Source: Rhodobacteraceae bacterium D3-12
Lineage (GTDB): Bacteria; Pseudomonadota; Alphaproteobacteria; Rhodobacterales; Rhodobacteraceae
Assembly: GCA_025916135.1 (NCBI GenBank)
Contig: CP104793.1
Coordinates: 1,922,001 to 1,986,000, forward strand
DNA: 64,000 bases
Direction: 5' to 3'
Numbering within the stretch: position 1 is the first letter of the stretch; every line of letters begins with the position of its first letter. Below are positions 1 to 9,337 of this stretch, piece by piece. The notes beneath the pieces are model-generated. The model was not told where the DNA came from. It saw nothing but the letters and a program-made list of their open reading frames with translations, and did no database searches. The position numbers were made by a program, and so were the translations under genes.

Positions 1-116
1 CCGATGGGCAGGCGACGACGCGACAGACAGCGCCAACACGCAACTGGACTGAGAGCGCCCTGCCCCGCGCCAGCCAGCCCCAAACCATTCTCCACCAACC
101 TCCCGAGGCCCTTTCC

Positions 117-1508
117 ATGACCACGGACACGACCGCTCAAGCCATCTCTGACCTGAAAGACCTGTTGGGCGAGCGCCTGTCGACCGGCGAGTCAATTCTG
201 GAAATGCATGGCCGGGACGAGGCCTACTCCCAGCCTGCCTTGCCGGATGCGGTCGCCTTTCCCGAAACCACCCAAGACGTCTCGGCGATCATGAAGATAT
301 GTTCGCGCCATAGGGTTCCGGTCGTCCCCTTCGGCATCGGCACATCGCTTGAGGGTCACGTCATCCCGATCCACGGCGGGATCAGCGTGGACACCAGCCG
401 CATGAACAGGATCCTTGAAATCCATGAAAGCGATCTGGACGCCGTTGTGCAGCCCGGCGTCTCGCGGACGCAACTCAATGATGAGCTGCGCGCGACAGGG
501 CTGATGTTCACGGTCGATCCCGGTGCGGATGCAACGCTGGGCGGAATGGCCGCCACCCGCGCGTCGGGCACCAACACCGTGCGCTATGGTACCATGCGCG
601 AAAACGTGCTGGCGCTCGAGGTTGTGCTCCCTGATGGCACCATCATCGAGACCGGATCGCGGGCGCGCAAATCCTCGGCTGGCTATGACCTGACACATCT
701 GTTCGTCGGTTCCGAAGGCACGCTTGGGATCATCACCAAGCTGACGGTGCGCCTGTTCGGCCAGCCCGATACGATCCTGGCCGCGACCTGTTCGTTTGAA
801 ACCGTAGATGATGCCGTGAACGCGGTGATCATGGCGATTCAGATGGGCATCCCGATGGCAAGGATCGAACTTCTGGACGAGGTCCAGATGCAGGGGATGA
901 ACATCTTCAACCCCGATCTGAACCTGCCCGAAAAACCGCATCTGTTCCTCGAATTTCACGGCTCAGACGCCAGCGTGAAGGAGCAGGTCGAGATGTTCCA
1001 AAGCGTCGGAGACGAATTCGGTGCAGCGGACTTTCGGCGGGCAACCAGAGCAGAAGATCGCAACCGCCTGTGGACGGCACGACACAACGCCTACTACGCC
1101 GGGAAATCGCTGCGCAAAGGCTGCGAAGGTCTGATCACCGATTGCTGCGTGCCGATCTCGGCTCTCGCCGACTGCATCTCGCGCTCTAAAGAAATGATCG
1201 CCAAGTCCGGCATGATCGCCCCGATCGTAGGTCATGTGGGCGACGGGAATTTTCACCTCATGATCCTGATCGACCCGAGCGATCCCGCTGAACTCGAACG
1301 GGCCAAGGCGCTTGCTTCAGAGGTCAACTACCTCGCACTGTCGTTCGGCGGGACGGTCACGGGCGAGCATGGTGTGGGCACAGGCAAGAAGCGTTATATG
1401 GAGGAAGAACACGGCGCAGCCTATGCGCTCATGGCGACATTGAAGCGCGCGGTTGATCCGAATAACATCATGAATTCGGGCAAGATGGTCGACATTCCCG
1501 ATGTCTAA
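117..1508 (+). CDS. FAD-linked oxidase, GlcD / D-lactate dehydrogenase (cytochrome) family
   Basis: A 463-residue flavoprotein that probably oxidises a 2-hydroxy acid such as D-lactate or glycolate and passes electrons to a membrane acceptor. The N-terminal FAD-binding (PCMH-type) domain carries PFGIGTSLEG at about residues 71-80 and a GSEGTLGIIT motif further on. The C-terminal FAD-oxidase domain has HVGDGNFHL near 373 and the family signature GTVTGEHGVGTGKK from about 412. The ATG at 117 has a GAGG-like ribosome site about 9 bases upstream. It lies about 160 bp before malonyl-CoA decarboxylase, so a shared transcript is possible but not shown. Family assignment is firm; the substrate is not readable from sequence. 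Confidence 0.9.
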   Translation: MTTDTTAQAISDLKDLLGERLSTGESILEMHGRDEAYSQPALPDAVAFPETTQDVSAIMKICSRHRVPVVPFGIGTSLEGHVIPIHGGISVDTSRMNRILEIHESDLDAVVQPGVSRTQLNDELRATGLMFTVDPGADATLGGMAATRASGTNTVRYGTMRENVLALEVVLPDGTIIETGSRARKSSAGYDLTHLFVGSEGTLGIITKLTVRLFGQPDTILAATCSFETVDDAVNAVIMAIQMGIPMARIELLDEVQMQGMNIFNPDLNLPEKPHLFLEFHGSDASVKEQVEMFQSVGDEFGAADFRRATRAEDRNRLWTARHNAYYAGKSLRKGCEGLITDCCVPISALADCISRSKEMIAKSGMIAPIVGHVGDGNFHLMILIDPSDPAELERAKALASEVNYLALSFGGTVTGEHGVGTGKKRYMEEEHGAAYALMATLKRAVDPNNIMNSGKMVDIPDV

Positions 1509-1666
1509 CCGGGCCAGTGTTTAGGGCAACCGGGTGATGCGCTTGGGCCTTGGGCGCGGGGTGAAATACGGCCCGGACGCGGCGTGTGGGCCAGAGGGTT
1601 ACGGACCGATTACAACTGCGTAATGACATGAAAAAGCAGCGCAATTCCATTTAGGGAGGTCTTTGA

Positions 1667-2925
1667 ATGACACTGTTAGCCGATCTTTTATCGACTGTGT
1701 TTGAGCGGCGCTACAAGACTGCGGCGTCAGGTCAAATTGGCAACCGTTCGCTGGTGGAATTGGCCGAAGAACTGGTGGGCACTGCCGGCGAAATGTCTGG
1801 CCTCGCGCTCGCTGGCGAGATCCTGTCGCGTTTCGAAACTCTGACCGATCAACAGAAACTTGAGTTTTTCCGCCACATCGCAACCGCTCTGGATATTGAC
1901 CCCGAAAGCGTGCGCAGCACGCTCGATGCCTATGAACGCGACCCATCGAAACAGACCTATCGCGCGTTCGTGACAGCAGCCGAGCCGCGTAGGCAGGAAT
2001 TGATACGCCGACTGAACCGGGTGCCCGGAGCGACCGGCCAACTGGTGCGCCTTCGGGCCGAACTCTTGCGTTTGGGCGCGCAGGAGCCTCAGCTTGCAGC
2101 GCTCGACCTCGACTTCCGCCATCTCTTCGCGTCTTGGTTCAACCGAGGTTTCCTTGTGCTTCGCCCGATCAGTTGGGAAAGCCCGGCGCATATCCTCGAA
2201 AAGATCATTGCCTACGAGGCCGTTCATGAAATCGCCTCTTGGGATGATCTTCGTCGCAGGCTCAAGCCCGACGACAGGCGTTGCTTTGCCTTTTTCCACC
2301 CTTCCATGCCTGATGAGCCGCTGATTTTTGTTGAAGTGGCCATGACCAAGGGCGTTCCAAGCACAATTCAGACCCTTCTGACCGAGGACCGCACGCCGAT
2401 ATCGGCGGATGACGCCGACACGGCGGTGTTCTACTCGATCTCGAACTGCCAAAAGGGGCTGGGCAGCATTTCCTTCGGGAATTCGTTGATCAAGCAGGTG
2501 GCGTCTGATCTGTCCTCGGAGCTGCCCGGAATCAAGACTTTCGTGACCCTCTCACCCATTCCCGGCCTTGCCGCATGGGCCACGCAGGAAGGCCTTGAAA
2601 TGCCCACTCAGGATACCCCGAGAAAATGCGCGCGATGGCGGCGCATTATCTTCTGAATGCCAAAGGTCGCGGCGGTGCGCCCTTCGATCCGGTTGCGCGC
2701 TTTCACCTTGGCAATGGAGCGGTCGTTCACGCCGTTCATGCAGCGGCCGACACCTCGCAACAGGGGGTGGCCCAATCCGGCGGTGCCATGGTCAATTATC
2801 TCTACGACCTGTCTCGCGTTGCCGAAAACCACGAGGCCTTTGAAACCTCTCGCGCCGTGATCGCCAAGCCGGAGGTCAATGCGCTGGCCAAATCCGCAGA
2901 CCTCGATCCGATACGCGAAAGGTAA
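1667..2925 (+). pseudogene. matA: malonyl-CoA decarboxylase, interrupted by one frameshift
   Basis: Malonyl-CoA decarboxylase converts malonyl-CoA to acetyl-CoA and CO2. The first frame (1667 to a stop at 2654-2656) gives the helical N-terminal domain and most of the catalytic domain, including TLSPIPGLAAW. The C-terminal part (AAHYLLNAKGRGGAPFDPVA, then MVNYLYDL) continues in another frame to the stop at 2923-2925. One missing base in the CCCC run at 2616-2619 would rejoin them as ...TQDTPEKMRAMAAHYLL, giving 419 residues, the usual bacterial length. The start is well placed, with GGGAGG 7 bases upstream. The stop is 4 bases before matB, so the two form an operon for malonate use. Sequencing error or a real mutation are both possible. 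Confidence 0.9.
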
Positions 2926-2929
2926 CGCC

Positions 2930-4444
2930 ATGGCGAACCCGTTATACGACGCCCTGTTCGGTGCCCACGCTGGCAAGACCACGCCGTTTTTGTATCTTAC
3001 GGACGGTCAGGTCATCACCCATGATCGCTTTGTGAAAATGAGCGCGCAGATCGCCCATAGGATGGTCGCGATTGGCCTTAAGCCCGGCGACCGCGTGGCG
3101 GTTCAGGTCGAGAAATCGGCGCAAGCCTTGGCGCTTTATGCGGCCTGCGCTCAGGCAGGCTTGGTCTTCTTGCCGCTCAACACGGCCTATACGGTCGAAG
3201 AGCTGAGCTATTTCATCGAGAACAGTGGCGCATCTCTGATTGTTTGCGACACGAAAAGCGAACAATCTCTGGGGAGACTGGCAGACACCCTTGGCGCCAA
3301 GATCGAGACCCTGAATGCCGATGGCAGCGGCACCCTCATGGACAAGGCCGGAGCCCTGCCAGAGAGCTTTGCCACCGTGGAGCGCGACGGCGAGGATCTG
3401 GCGGCTTTTCTCTACACATCAGGCACCACCGGGCGCTCCAAAGGCGCCATGCTGACGCACAACAACCTGCTGTCGAATGCGTGCACTCTGGCGCGGGAAT
3501 GGCGCTTCACAGCGAACGACGTTCTGCTTCACGCGCTACCGATCTTCCACACCCATGGGCTGTTCGTCGCCACAAACGTCACATTGGCCGCCGGTGGCAG
3601 CATGATCTTCATGCCAAAATTCGACCTTGATCAGATCATCACCCGGATGCCGGACGCGACAACCATGATGGGCGTGCCAACCTTCTATACCCGCCTTCTA
3701 AACGACCCCCGTTTCAACCGCGAGCTGGCGTCGCATATGCGCCTGTTTGTGTCCGGCTCCGCGCCGCTTCTGGCCGAGACCCATAGTCAGTTCGAAGAGC
3801 GCAGCGGCCACCGCATTCTTGAACGCTATGGCATGACGGAAACCAATATGAACACCTCCAATCCCTATGACGGCGAACGCCGCGCGGGAACGGTTGGCTT
3901 TCCATTGCCGGGCGTCGAGCTCAAGATCACCGCCCCCGACACAGGCGAGAGCCTGCCGCATGGTCAAGTCGGTCAGATCGAGGTGCGCGGGCCGAATGTC
4001 TTTAAAGGGTACTGGCAGATGCCGGAGAAAACAGCGGCCGAGTTGCGGGACGATGGGTTCTTCATCACAGGCGACTTGGGCGAGATCGACGAAGATGGCT
4101 ATGTGCACATCGTTGGCCGCAACAAGGACCTGATTATCTCCGGCGGCTACAACATATACCCAAAGGAAGTTGAACTGTTGCTGGACGATCAACCCGGCGT
4201 GCTGGAGAGCGCCGTGATCGGTGTTCCCCATCCGGATTTCGGCGAGACGGTGCTGGGCGTGATCGTGCCGAAGGATGACGCGTCGCCAGATATTGATAAG
4301 ATATTGGCAGCCGCACGCCACTCATTGGCCAGTTTCAAACTCCCCCGCAAACTGGTCGTGCGCACGCAACTTCCACGAAACACGATGGGCAAGGTTCAAA
4401 AGAACATCCTGCGAGACCAATTCAAAGGAATGTTCGAGACCTGA
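2930..4444 (+). CDS. matB: malonyl-CoA synthetase (malonate:CoA ligase)
   Basis: A 504-residue AMP-forming acyl-CoA synthetase of the ANL superfamily that activates malonate to malonyl-CoA. Visible motifs are the P-loop LYTSGTTGRSKGAMLTH, the A5-type ERYGMTETN, the hinge-region GRNKDLIISGGYNIYP and the C-terminal lysine in PRNTMGKVQK. I chose ATG 2930, giving MANPLYDALF, over an in-frame ATG at 2879 because the latter lies inside the upstream decarboxylase. With the adjacent decarboxylase it forms the MatA/MatB pair that turns malonate into acetyl-CoA. No GntR-type MatR regulator or malonate carrier is seen in the window. The ligase family is certain; malonate specificity rests mainly on the context. 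Confidence 0.92.
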   Translation: MANPLYDALFGAHAGKTTPFLYLTDGQVITHDRFVKMSAQIAHRMVAIGLKPGDRVAVQVEKSAQALALYAACAQAGLVFLPLNTAYTVEELSYFIENSGASLIVCDTKSEQSLGRLADTLGAKIETLNADGSGTLMDKAGALPESFATVERDGEDLAAFLYTSGTTGRSKGAMLTHNNLLSNACTLAREWRFTANDVLLHALPIFHTHGLFVATNVTLAAGGSMIFMPKFDLDQIITRMPDATTMMGVPTFYTRLLNDPRFNRELASHMRLFVSGSAPLLAETHSQFEERSGHRILERYGMTETNMNTSNPYDGERRAGTVGFPLPGVELKITAPDTGESLPHGQVGQIEVRGPNVFKGYWQMPEKTAAELRDDGFFITGDLGEIDEDGYVHIVGRNKDLIISGGYNIYPKEVELLLDDQPGVLESAVIGVPHPDFGETVLGVIVPKDDASPDIDKILAAARHSLASFKLPRKLVVRTQLPRNTMGKVQKNILRDQFKGMFET

Positions 4445-4610
4445 CCGCCCCCGCCCGGTGAATGCCCGTTAGCATCCATGAACGGGATTGAGAGCGCGAT
4501 CCCGGAAATGCAGTCTTCATGGACTTCATCGACCCGGAAGTGATGCTCCGGCACATCATCAAGGGTGTTTGGCTTGCCGCGTCTGCTAGGCGGGATAAAG
4601 CGGCCCGCGC

Positions 4611-5069
4611 TCAGGCCTCTGTATGGACCTGCCTTTTTTGCAGCTTGACCATGAGATAGCCCATAAGCGTGGTCATCCCGACATGACCAATAAAGGAAGA
4701 CTGCGTGTAAGTGCCGAAACCCATCATGAATGTGCGCCCGACGACCGGGGCCAGGAGGCCCTGCGCTATGAACCAGAGAGTTAGCCCGGCAATTGCACCT
4801 GAAAGGATAAGATTGGTCCGGGAAACCAGATGTGTCACCCATACGACCCCCGCAAACCCGAGGGCCCCGATCGCGAAGTGCAGGAGAAAGCCGGCCCAAT
4901 GGGGCACGGTAACCCCGAAGGCAATATTTATGAGGGCGACAACCAAGTTGGCGGGAGCAAGAGCGACGCCAAACAGTATCGGCGAGATCAGCCATGCGTA
5001 GATCTCGAATGAAACTTCGCCCGCCAACCCGGCGAGTGCCAGATTTCTGAGTGTGCTTTTGGTGCGCAT
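4611..5069 (-). CDS. small polytopic membrane protein, function unknown
   Basis: About 152 residues with four hydrophobic segments (near residues 10-45, 50-75, 85-105 and 125-145), so an inner-membrane protein. I place the start at ATG 5069 (MRTKSTLRNL); an upstream in-frame start at 5132 would add a polar, non-conserved-looking leader. No catalytic motif or named family is recognised. It stands alone, convergent with matB and separated from the methyltransferase gene. The short stretch 4445-4610 contains no convincing gene. Confidence 0.6.
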   Translation of the reverse strand: MRTKSTLRNLALAGLAGEVSFEIYAWLISPILFGVALAPANLVVALINIAFGVTVPHWAGFLLHFAIGALGFAGVVWVTHLVSRTNLILSGAIAGLTLWFIAQGLLAPVVGRTFMMGFGTYTQSSFIGHVGMTTLMGYLMVKLQKRQVHTEA

Positions 5070-5439
5070 TGCGTTGTGTTCTTTCTGTTTGGAGCGAATA
5101 TCGCGAGGGATGTCAGACGTAAGGTGCGGCAAGTTTGATAGGCGATCAGTCCAAACCTATGCGCCCGCCCCCTTCTAAACGGTGACGGCCTGCATAGGCT
5201 TGGAAGGTTTATGCACGGACACTTTGCCTTCGACCGTCATCTATCCATTCTGGAGTGATCACTCAAATAACTTGATCTGACGGACACTCAACATTTTGTG
5301 TAACGATATGGCGGGCTGCAGATCGGGTCGAACATTCGCTCGCCCGAGCGGATCTCTGCGCCGCCGCGTGGCCGCAGCGAGCCTTTCATACCATGCGTTG
5401 GTATGCCGCCCGGCGAGCCGAGGCACGGGCGGCACCAAG
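5070..5439. other. intergenic region with no recognised gene
   Basis: About 370 bases between the start of the membrane protein and the end of the methyltransferase gene, both on the minus strand. It probably holds the promoter of the membrane protein gene. Short open frames here have no ribosome sites or family resemblance. Confidence 0.5.
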
Positions 5440-6171
5440 TCAGCTCTTGTATGCCGAAACCATCAGCATCATTGGCCGTTCTTTCTCTTCGGCCAGCTCC
5501 GGCATCGACGCGATCTGATCCGGCGTCGGTGCAAATTCCTCGATCCGGCGGAGCGCAAAACCCGCGTCGAGCAGGGTGTTGACCGTGGTCGCCAGCGTCC
5601 GGTGATGCTTTAGCACGCCCTCTGCAAACCAATCGGTGCGGCGTTCGCCCTCCATCGAATAGCCATTGACCGGCCAGGTCTTGCGACCGTCCTCGTCCTT
5701 GATCCATTGCGGATGGGTCGCGGCCATGAAGATCGGGTGCTCTATGATGAAGACCAGATCGCCGCCGGGCGTCAGGGCGCTGTGGATCGACCGCATCAAC
5801 CGCCCGAAATCCTGCACGTAGTGGAAGGTCAGCGCACTATAGACCAGATCGAACGCGGCTTGCGGAAGGTCGAGTGTGTCGAGATCGGCAATGCGATAGT
5901 CGATGGCGGCATCGTCAGTGTCGCCGCGGGCACGGTCAATCATGTTCTGAGACAGATCAAGCCCCAGAACCGAAGCCGCGCCGTTCTCGCGGAACCAGCG
6001 GGATGCCCAACCGAAACCGCAGCCCAGATCGGCCACGCTCTTGCCAGTGACGTCTGGCAGCAACGCGCGGATTGCGGGCCATTCCGGCGCACCATCGAGC
6101 CCATGCACCTGCCGGGGAAGCTGGCTGTAGCCAGCGAAGAAATCGGGATCGTCGTAGATATTCTGTGCCAT
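5440..6171 (-). CDS. class I SAM-dependent methyltransferase
   Basis: A 243-residue soluble methyltransferase with the Rossmann motif I VADLGCGFGWASRWF at about residues 46-60, an acidic VLGLDLS strand for SAM binding, and the post-motif segment FDLVYSALTFHYV. These are typical of Methyltransf_11/25 proteins. The start is ATG 6171 (MAQNIYDDPDFF), with GGAG 8 bases upstream on the minus strand; a longer frame to 6255 begins in sequence unlike the family. The substrate is unknown. The gene is isolated, with about 800 bases of non-coding DNA upstream. Confidence 0.85.
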   Translation of the reverse strand: MAQNIYDDPDFFAGYSQLPRQVHGLDGAPEWPAIRALLPDVTGKSVADLGCGFGWASRWFRENGAASVLGLDLSQNMIDRARGDTDDAAIDYRIADLDTLDLPQAAFDLVYSALTFHYVQDFGRLMRSIHSALTPGGDLVFIIEHPIFMAATHPQWIKDEDGRKTWPVNGYSMEGERRTDWFAEGVLKHHRTLATTVNTLLDAGFALRRIEEFAPTPDQIASMPELAEEKERPMMLMVSAYKS

Positions 6172-6969
6172 GTATGTCTCCAGAGAAAGAGGAGGACGAG
6201 GCGCGATTTGCACGCCAAAACGCCTCGTCCAAAAGGGCGAGGCCGAGGTTGTCAATCGGCGTGGTCAGGTCGCGTGATTGTCATCCCGGCATCCCGCCAA
6301 AGGGATACCGGCCGATCGGGCGACTATGTGGATGTCCTTCTCAACCATGCGGGCAGGATTGTCCGCGGCACGAAAAATGTCAATTTGACCGCCCTCGTGA
6401 CAGGCAGGAACGTCCGCTCTGCCGACCTTCGCCCACCGAAAATGCCGTGCGATGGAGGAATGACCGGTCTGGTGAAGGCCAATGCATCTTCAAGTTCGAC
6501 ATCATGGTATCGAACGGTGCTGTCCATTTGCGTGAGGCCAAGATGAAAAGCGCCAGATCGCGATGATTCTCTGCGCGTTCGGGAGGCAGGCGGATGGCCC
6601 AAATATTCTTTGGCATCTCAGCTTTGCATGTTCATGAGCGCGTGCGGAGAAGGTCGAGTGAGAGCCCAAGGGGACCGATTCTGCCCAGATTTTGAGCGGT
6701 CGAGAGGGCTAGCGCGCGATTGTTTTCGGCCCATTTGGTAAGGCTGGAAGCGGGAAAAGGGCTGTTGTTTTCCGAGCATTCCGAGCGCCGGTTTCTGGTG
6801 CGGAATCATGCCTTTAACGAAACTGTCTGTCCCGCTGGACTGCTCTTTTCCAACACCGTCGGCAAGCACGCGGACTGTCTTGATCTGTAGCGGACGCCAA
6901 ACCGGCGGCGGAGAAATTCGTTGACTTTATCAACGGTTATTCTCAAGCTTGCTGTCAGGAGGCGGACCA
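6172..6969. other. long intergenic region without a supported gene
   Basis: About 800 bases between the methyltransferase and the marR gene. The open frames present are short, lack ribosome sites and resemble no family I know. The right end holds the control region of marR. The stretch could contain degraded coding DNA, but no homology can be named from reading alone. Confidence 0.5.
6919..6935. promoter_or_regulatory. candidate MarR operator (perfect inverted repeat)
   Basis: CGTTGA, five bases, TCAACG form a perfect 6-bp inverted repeat 35 bases before the marR start codon. MarR proteins bind as dimers to palindromes near their own promoters and commonly repress their own operon, so this site could control marR and the TRAP genes downstream. 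The function is inferred from position and symmetry. Confidence 0.4.
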
Positions 6970-7446
6970 TTGACTGATGAATTACAAATTCGACACCTGA
7001 CCGACGCGATGAGCTTTCGTGTTTCGCGTTTTGCTTCAATCAATGAATATCTGGGATCAAAGCACTTTCGCCGCGAATTTGGTGTGAGCCTGTCGGAATG
7101 GCGGGTTCTGGGGCTGGTCGCAGAAGGCAACCCGGCGACGACGCGGGCGTTGCGCGACACGCTGCTGATGGATCGTGGTTTGCTGAGCAGAGTGGTGAAA
7201 GCGCTGCGCTCGCGCGGGCTTGTTCGAAGTCAGGTATGTGCCTCGGACAAACGTCAGGCCGAGCTGTTTTTGACTGACGAAGGGCGGGCATTACACCGCG
7301 CTTGCATCGCTTTTACTGACAATCGCAACAAGGCAATGGCCTCGGCTCTCACGGCCGAGGAACAGGCGGAGTTCAACCGCTTGCTCGATGTCCTGATCGC
7401 CTCAAATGCGGCTCTCATCAAAACCAAGGAATATGCCGATGATTGA
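6970..7446 (+). CDS. MarR-family transcriptional regulator
   Basis: A 158-residue winged-helix regulator. The recognition region reads TTRALRDTLLMDRGLLSRVVKALRSRGLV at about residues 56-85, followed by the wing and DKRQAELFLTDEGR, all typical of MarR. The likely start is TTG 6970, because AGGAGG lies 7 bases upstream; an earlier TTG at 6949 lacks such a site. The stop overlaps the start of the TRAP permease by 8 bases, so the regulator is co-transcribed with the transporter and probably senses its substrate or a breakdown product. Confidence 0.88.
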   Translation: MTDELQIRHLTDAMSFRVSRFASINEYLGSKHFRREFGVSLSEWRVLGLVAEGNPATTRALRDTLLMDRGLLSRVVKALRSRGLVRSQVCASDKRQAELFLTDEGRALHRACIAFTDNRNKAMASALTAEEQAEFNRLLDVLIASNAALIKTKEYADD

Positions 7447-9319
7447 TGGAAATCAGACAAGACAGAATCCTTTCCAATTTGCGGGGCGCGCGCTTGCCGT
7501 CGTTTTCTCGCTGACCATCGTCATGGTCATCGCCTTCTTCGTTCTGAACGAAGCGAACGCCCGCTTTGGGGTTATGGCGGTCAGCATCGCGATTGTTGCT
7601 TTGACCTCTAACAAGGGGAAAACGGGCAAGTTCGGCTGGGCCATCGATCTTGGTTTGATGGCTGCGTTTCTTTATTCGGCGATCTGGTTTTTCCGCGTCA
7701 AGGAAGAGCTATACACCGGGTTTTACACCGCGACGCCGGACAATATTGTTGCGGGCCTCGCCGGCATGTTGGCGATTGTTGTGCTGTCGATCCGAGCATG
7801 GGGTCCGTCGCTTGCGATCATGGCGGCGGTCTTCATTGCTTTCGGTTTTGCGGGCCCCTATCTGCCGGGAATTCTAGAGCATTTCGGCATGGAACTCTCG
7901 GGGTTTCTTCAAATCGGCTGGTACTCGTTTGACGGTGTGTTTGGCCGTGTGACGGGGCTGGTGGCTGACAATGTTCTGATCTTTCTGATCTTTGGTGCCA
8001 TTCTCGAGCGCACCGGTGCGGGTGACAGTCTCATCCATTTGAGCACCGCGCTTACGGCGCGTATTCGCGGCGGGGCGGCGCATGCGGCGATTGTTGCCTC
8101 GGCGATCTTTGGCATGATGAGCGGCAGCGTCGCCGCCAATATTGCGGGCACGGGCGTGTTCACCATTCCGATGATCAAGAGGCAGGGCTTTTCCGCCAAC
8201 TTTGCGGGGGCCGTTGAAACGGCGGCTTCGTCCGGCGGACAGCTGACACCGCCGATCATGGCGGCGGCTGTTTTTGTCATGGCCGATCTTGTGGGCATGC
8301 CGTTTGTCATGGTCATGGCGGCGGCGGCATTGCCGGCGTTGTTCAAATACTTTGGCCTGTTCGCCCAAGTCTATACCGAGGCTGTGCGTCTCGATATCAA
8401 GAACCTGCCAGAAGACCAGATCCCCACAATCACTGCGCGCGACTGGTTGAATTCAGCGTTGGTTTTTGTGCCCATCGGCGCTCTGATGGTTGCGTTTATT
8501 GCTGGCAAAAGTCCTGCAATGGCGGGTCTTTACGGGCTGATCACCGCGATCATTATGGGGCTGATCCTTAACCCTGATTTCCGCCGCGAACCCAAACGCA
8601 TCGTCTCGGCGCTTGCTGATGGTGGCGTGAGCGCGGCGCAGATTATGTTGGCGGTCGGCGTCATCGGGATCGTGCTGGCCGTGGTCAATGAAACCGGCGT
8701 TGCCATCCGCTTTGCAACCTCGATTGCGTCGGCGGGCGAAAGCAGCCTGATCCTTGCGTTGGTGCTGGCGATGTTTGGCGCGCTGATCCTTGGCATGGGT
8801 CTGCCGACGCTGCCGGCTTATCTGATCATCGCGATCATGATCGCACCGGCGATCATCAAAGCCGGTGTCGAGCCCATCGCGGCGCATATGTTCGTGCTCT
8901 ACTTTGCGGTCTATTCCTCGATCGTGCCACCGATAGCCTATGGCTGTTATGTCGCCGCGCCGATTGCGGGGGGCAACCCGCTTAAGACATCGTTTGTTGC
9001 GCTGCGAATTTCGGTGATCGGCCTGCTGGTGCCTTATATGTTTGTCTTCTCGCCCTCGCTGCTTTTGGTCGCTGACGGCTTCAGCTGGGTTGAGCTGGGC
9101 TGCACGCTGCTGCGTCTGGTGGCTGCGGTCTGGATGCTGGCGACGGCCTTTGGCGGCGCCGATCCGCGACTGGGCAAGCTCGGCGGAGGGCAACGCCTGT
9201 TGCGGCTTGTCGTCGGGGCGGCTGCGATGATGCCGATGATGATGTTCTGGGGATATGCAGTGGTGGCGACGCTGGCTGTCGGGCTCCTTTCACCAAAACC
9301 GAAAACACTCACAGTTTAA
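7439..9319 (+). CDS. TRAP transporter permease, fused DctQ-DctM type (TAXI family)
   Basis: A 626-residue inner-membrane protein with many hydrophobic segments. The first ~150 residues form the small DctQ-like part; the rest is the large DctM domain with motifs such as GGQLTPPIMAAAVFVMADL and GMGLPTLPAYLI. This 4TM/12TM fusion is characteristic of TAXI-type TRAP transporters, which use ion gradients rather than ATP. I chose ATG 7439 (MIDGNQTRQN), which has AAGGA 7 bases upstream and overlaps the marR stop. The next gene is its binding protein. The substrate is unknown; the following amidohydrolase suggests an amide- or ring-containing organic acid. Confidence 0.93.
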   Translation: MIDGNQTRQNPFQFAGRALAVVFSLTIVMVIAFFVLNEANARFGVMAVSIAIVALTSNKGKTGKFGWAIDLGLMAAFLYSAIWFFRVKEELYTGFYTATPDNIVAGLAGMLAIVVLSIRAWGPSLAIMAAVFIAFGFAGPYLPGILEHFGMELSGFLQIGWYSFDGVFGRVTGLVADNVLIFLIFGAILERTGAGDSLIHLSTALTARIRGGAAHAAIVASAIFGMMSGSVAANIAGTGVFTIPMIKRQGFSANFAGAVETAASSGGQLTPPIMAAAVFVMADLVGMPFVMVMAAAALPALFKYFGLFAQVYTEAVRLDIKNLPEDQIPTITARDWLNSALVFVPIGALMVAFIAGKSPAMAGLYGLITAIIMGLILNPDFRREPKRIVSALADGGVSAAQIMLAVGVIGIVLAVVNETGVAIRFATSIASAGESSLILALVLAMFGALILGMGLPTLPAYLIIAIMIAPAIIKAGVEPIAAHMFVLYFAVYSSIVPPIAYGCYVAAPIAGGNPLKTSFVALRISVIGLLVPYMFVFSPSLLLVADGFSWVELGCTLLRLVAAVWMLATAFGGADPRLGKLGGGQRLLRLVVGAAAMMPMMMFWGYAVVATLAVGLLSPKPKTLTV

Positions 9320-9337
9320 CTCAGGGAGAACTATAAA

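Noticed and set aside
4445-4610. Possible small gene or gene remnant after matB
   Set aside because: Short frames on both strands without ribosome sites or recognisable homology.
5707-6566. Two overlapping plus-strand frames opposite the methyltransferase gene
   Set aside because: Shadow frames in high-G+C coding DNA; the minus-strand methyltransferase motifs are clear.
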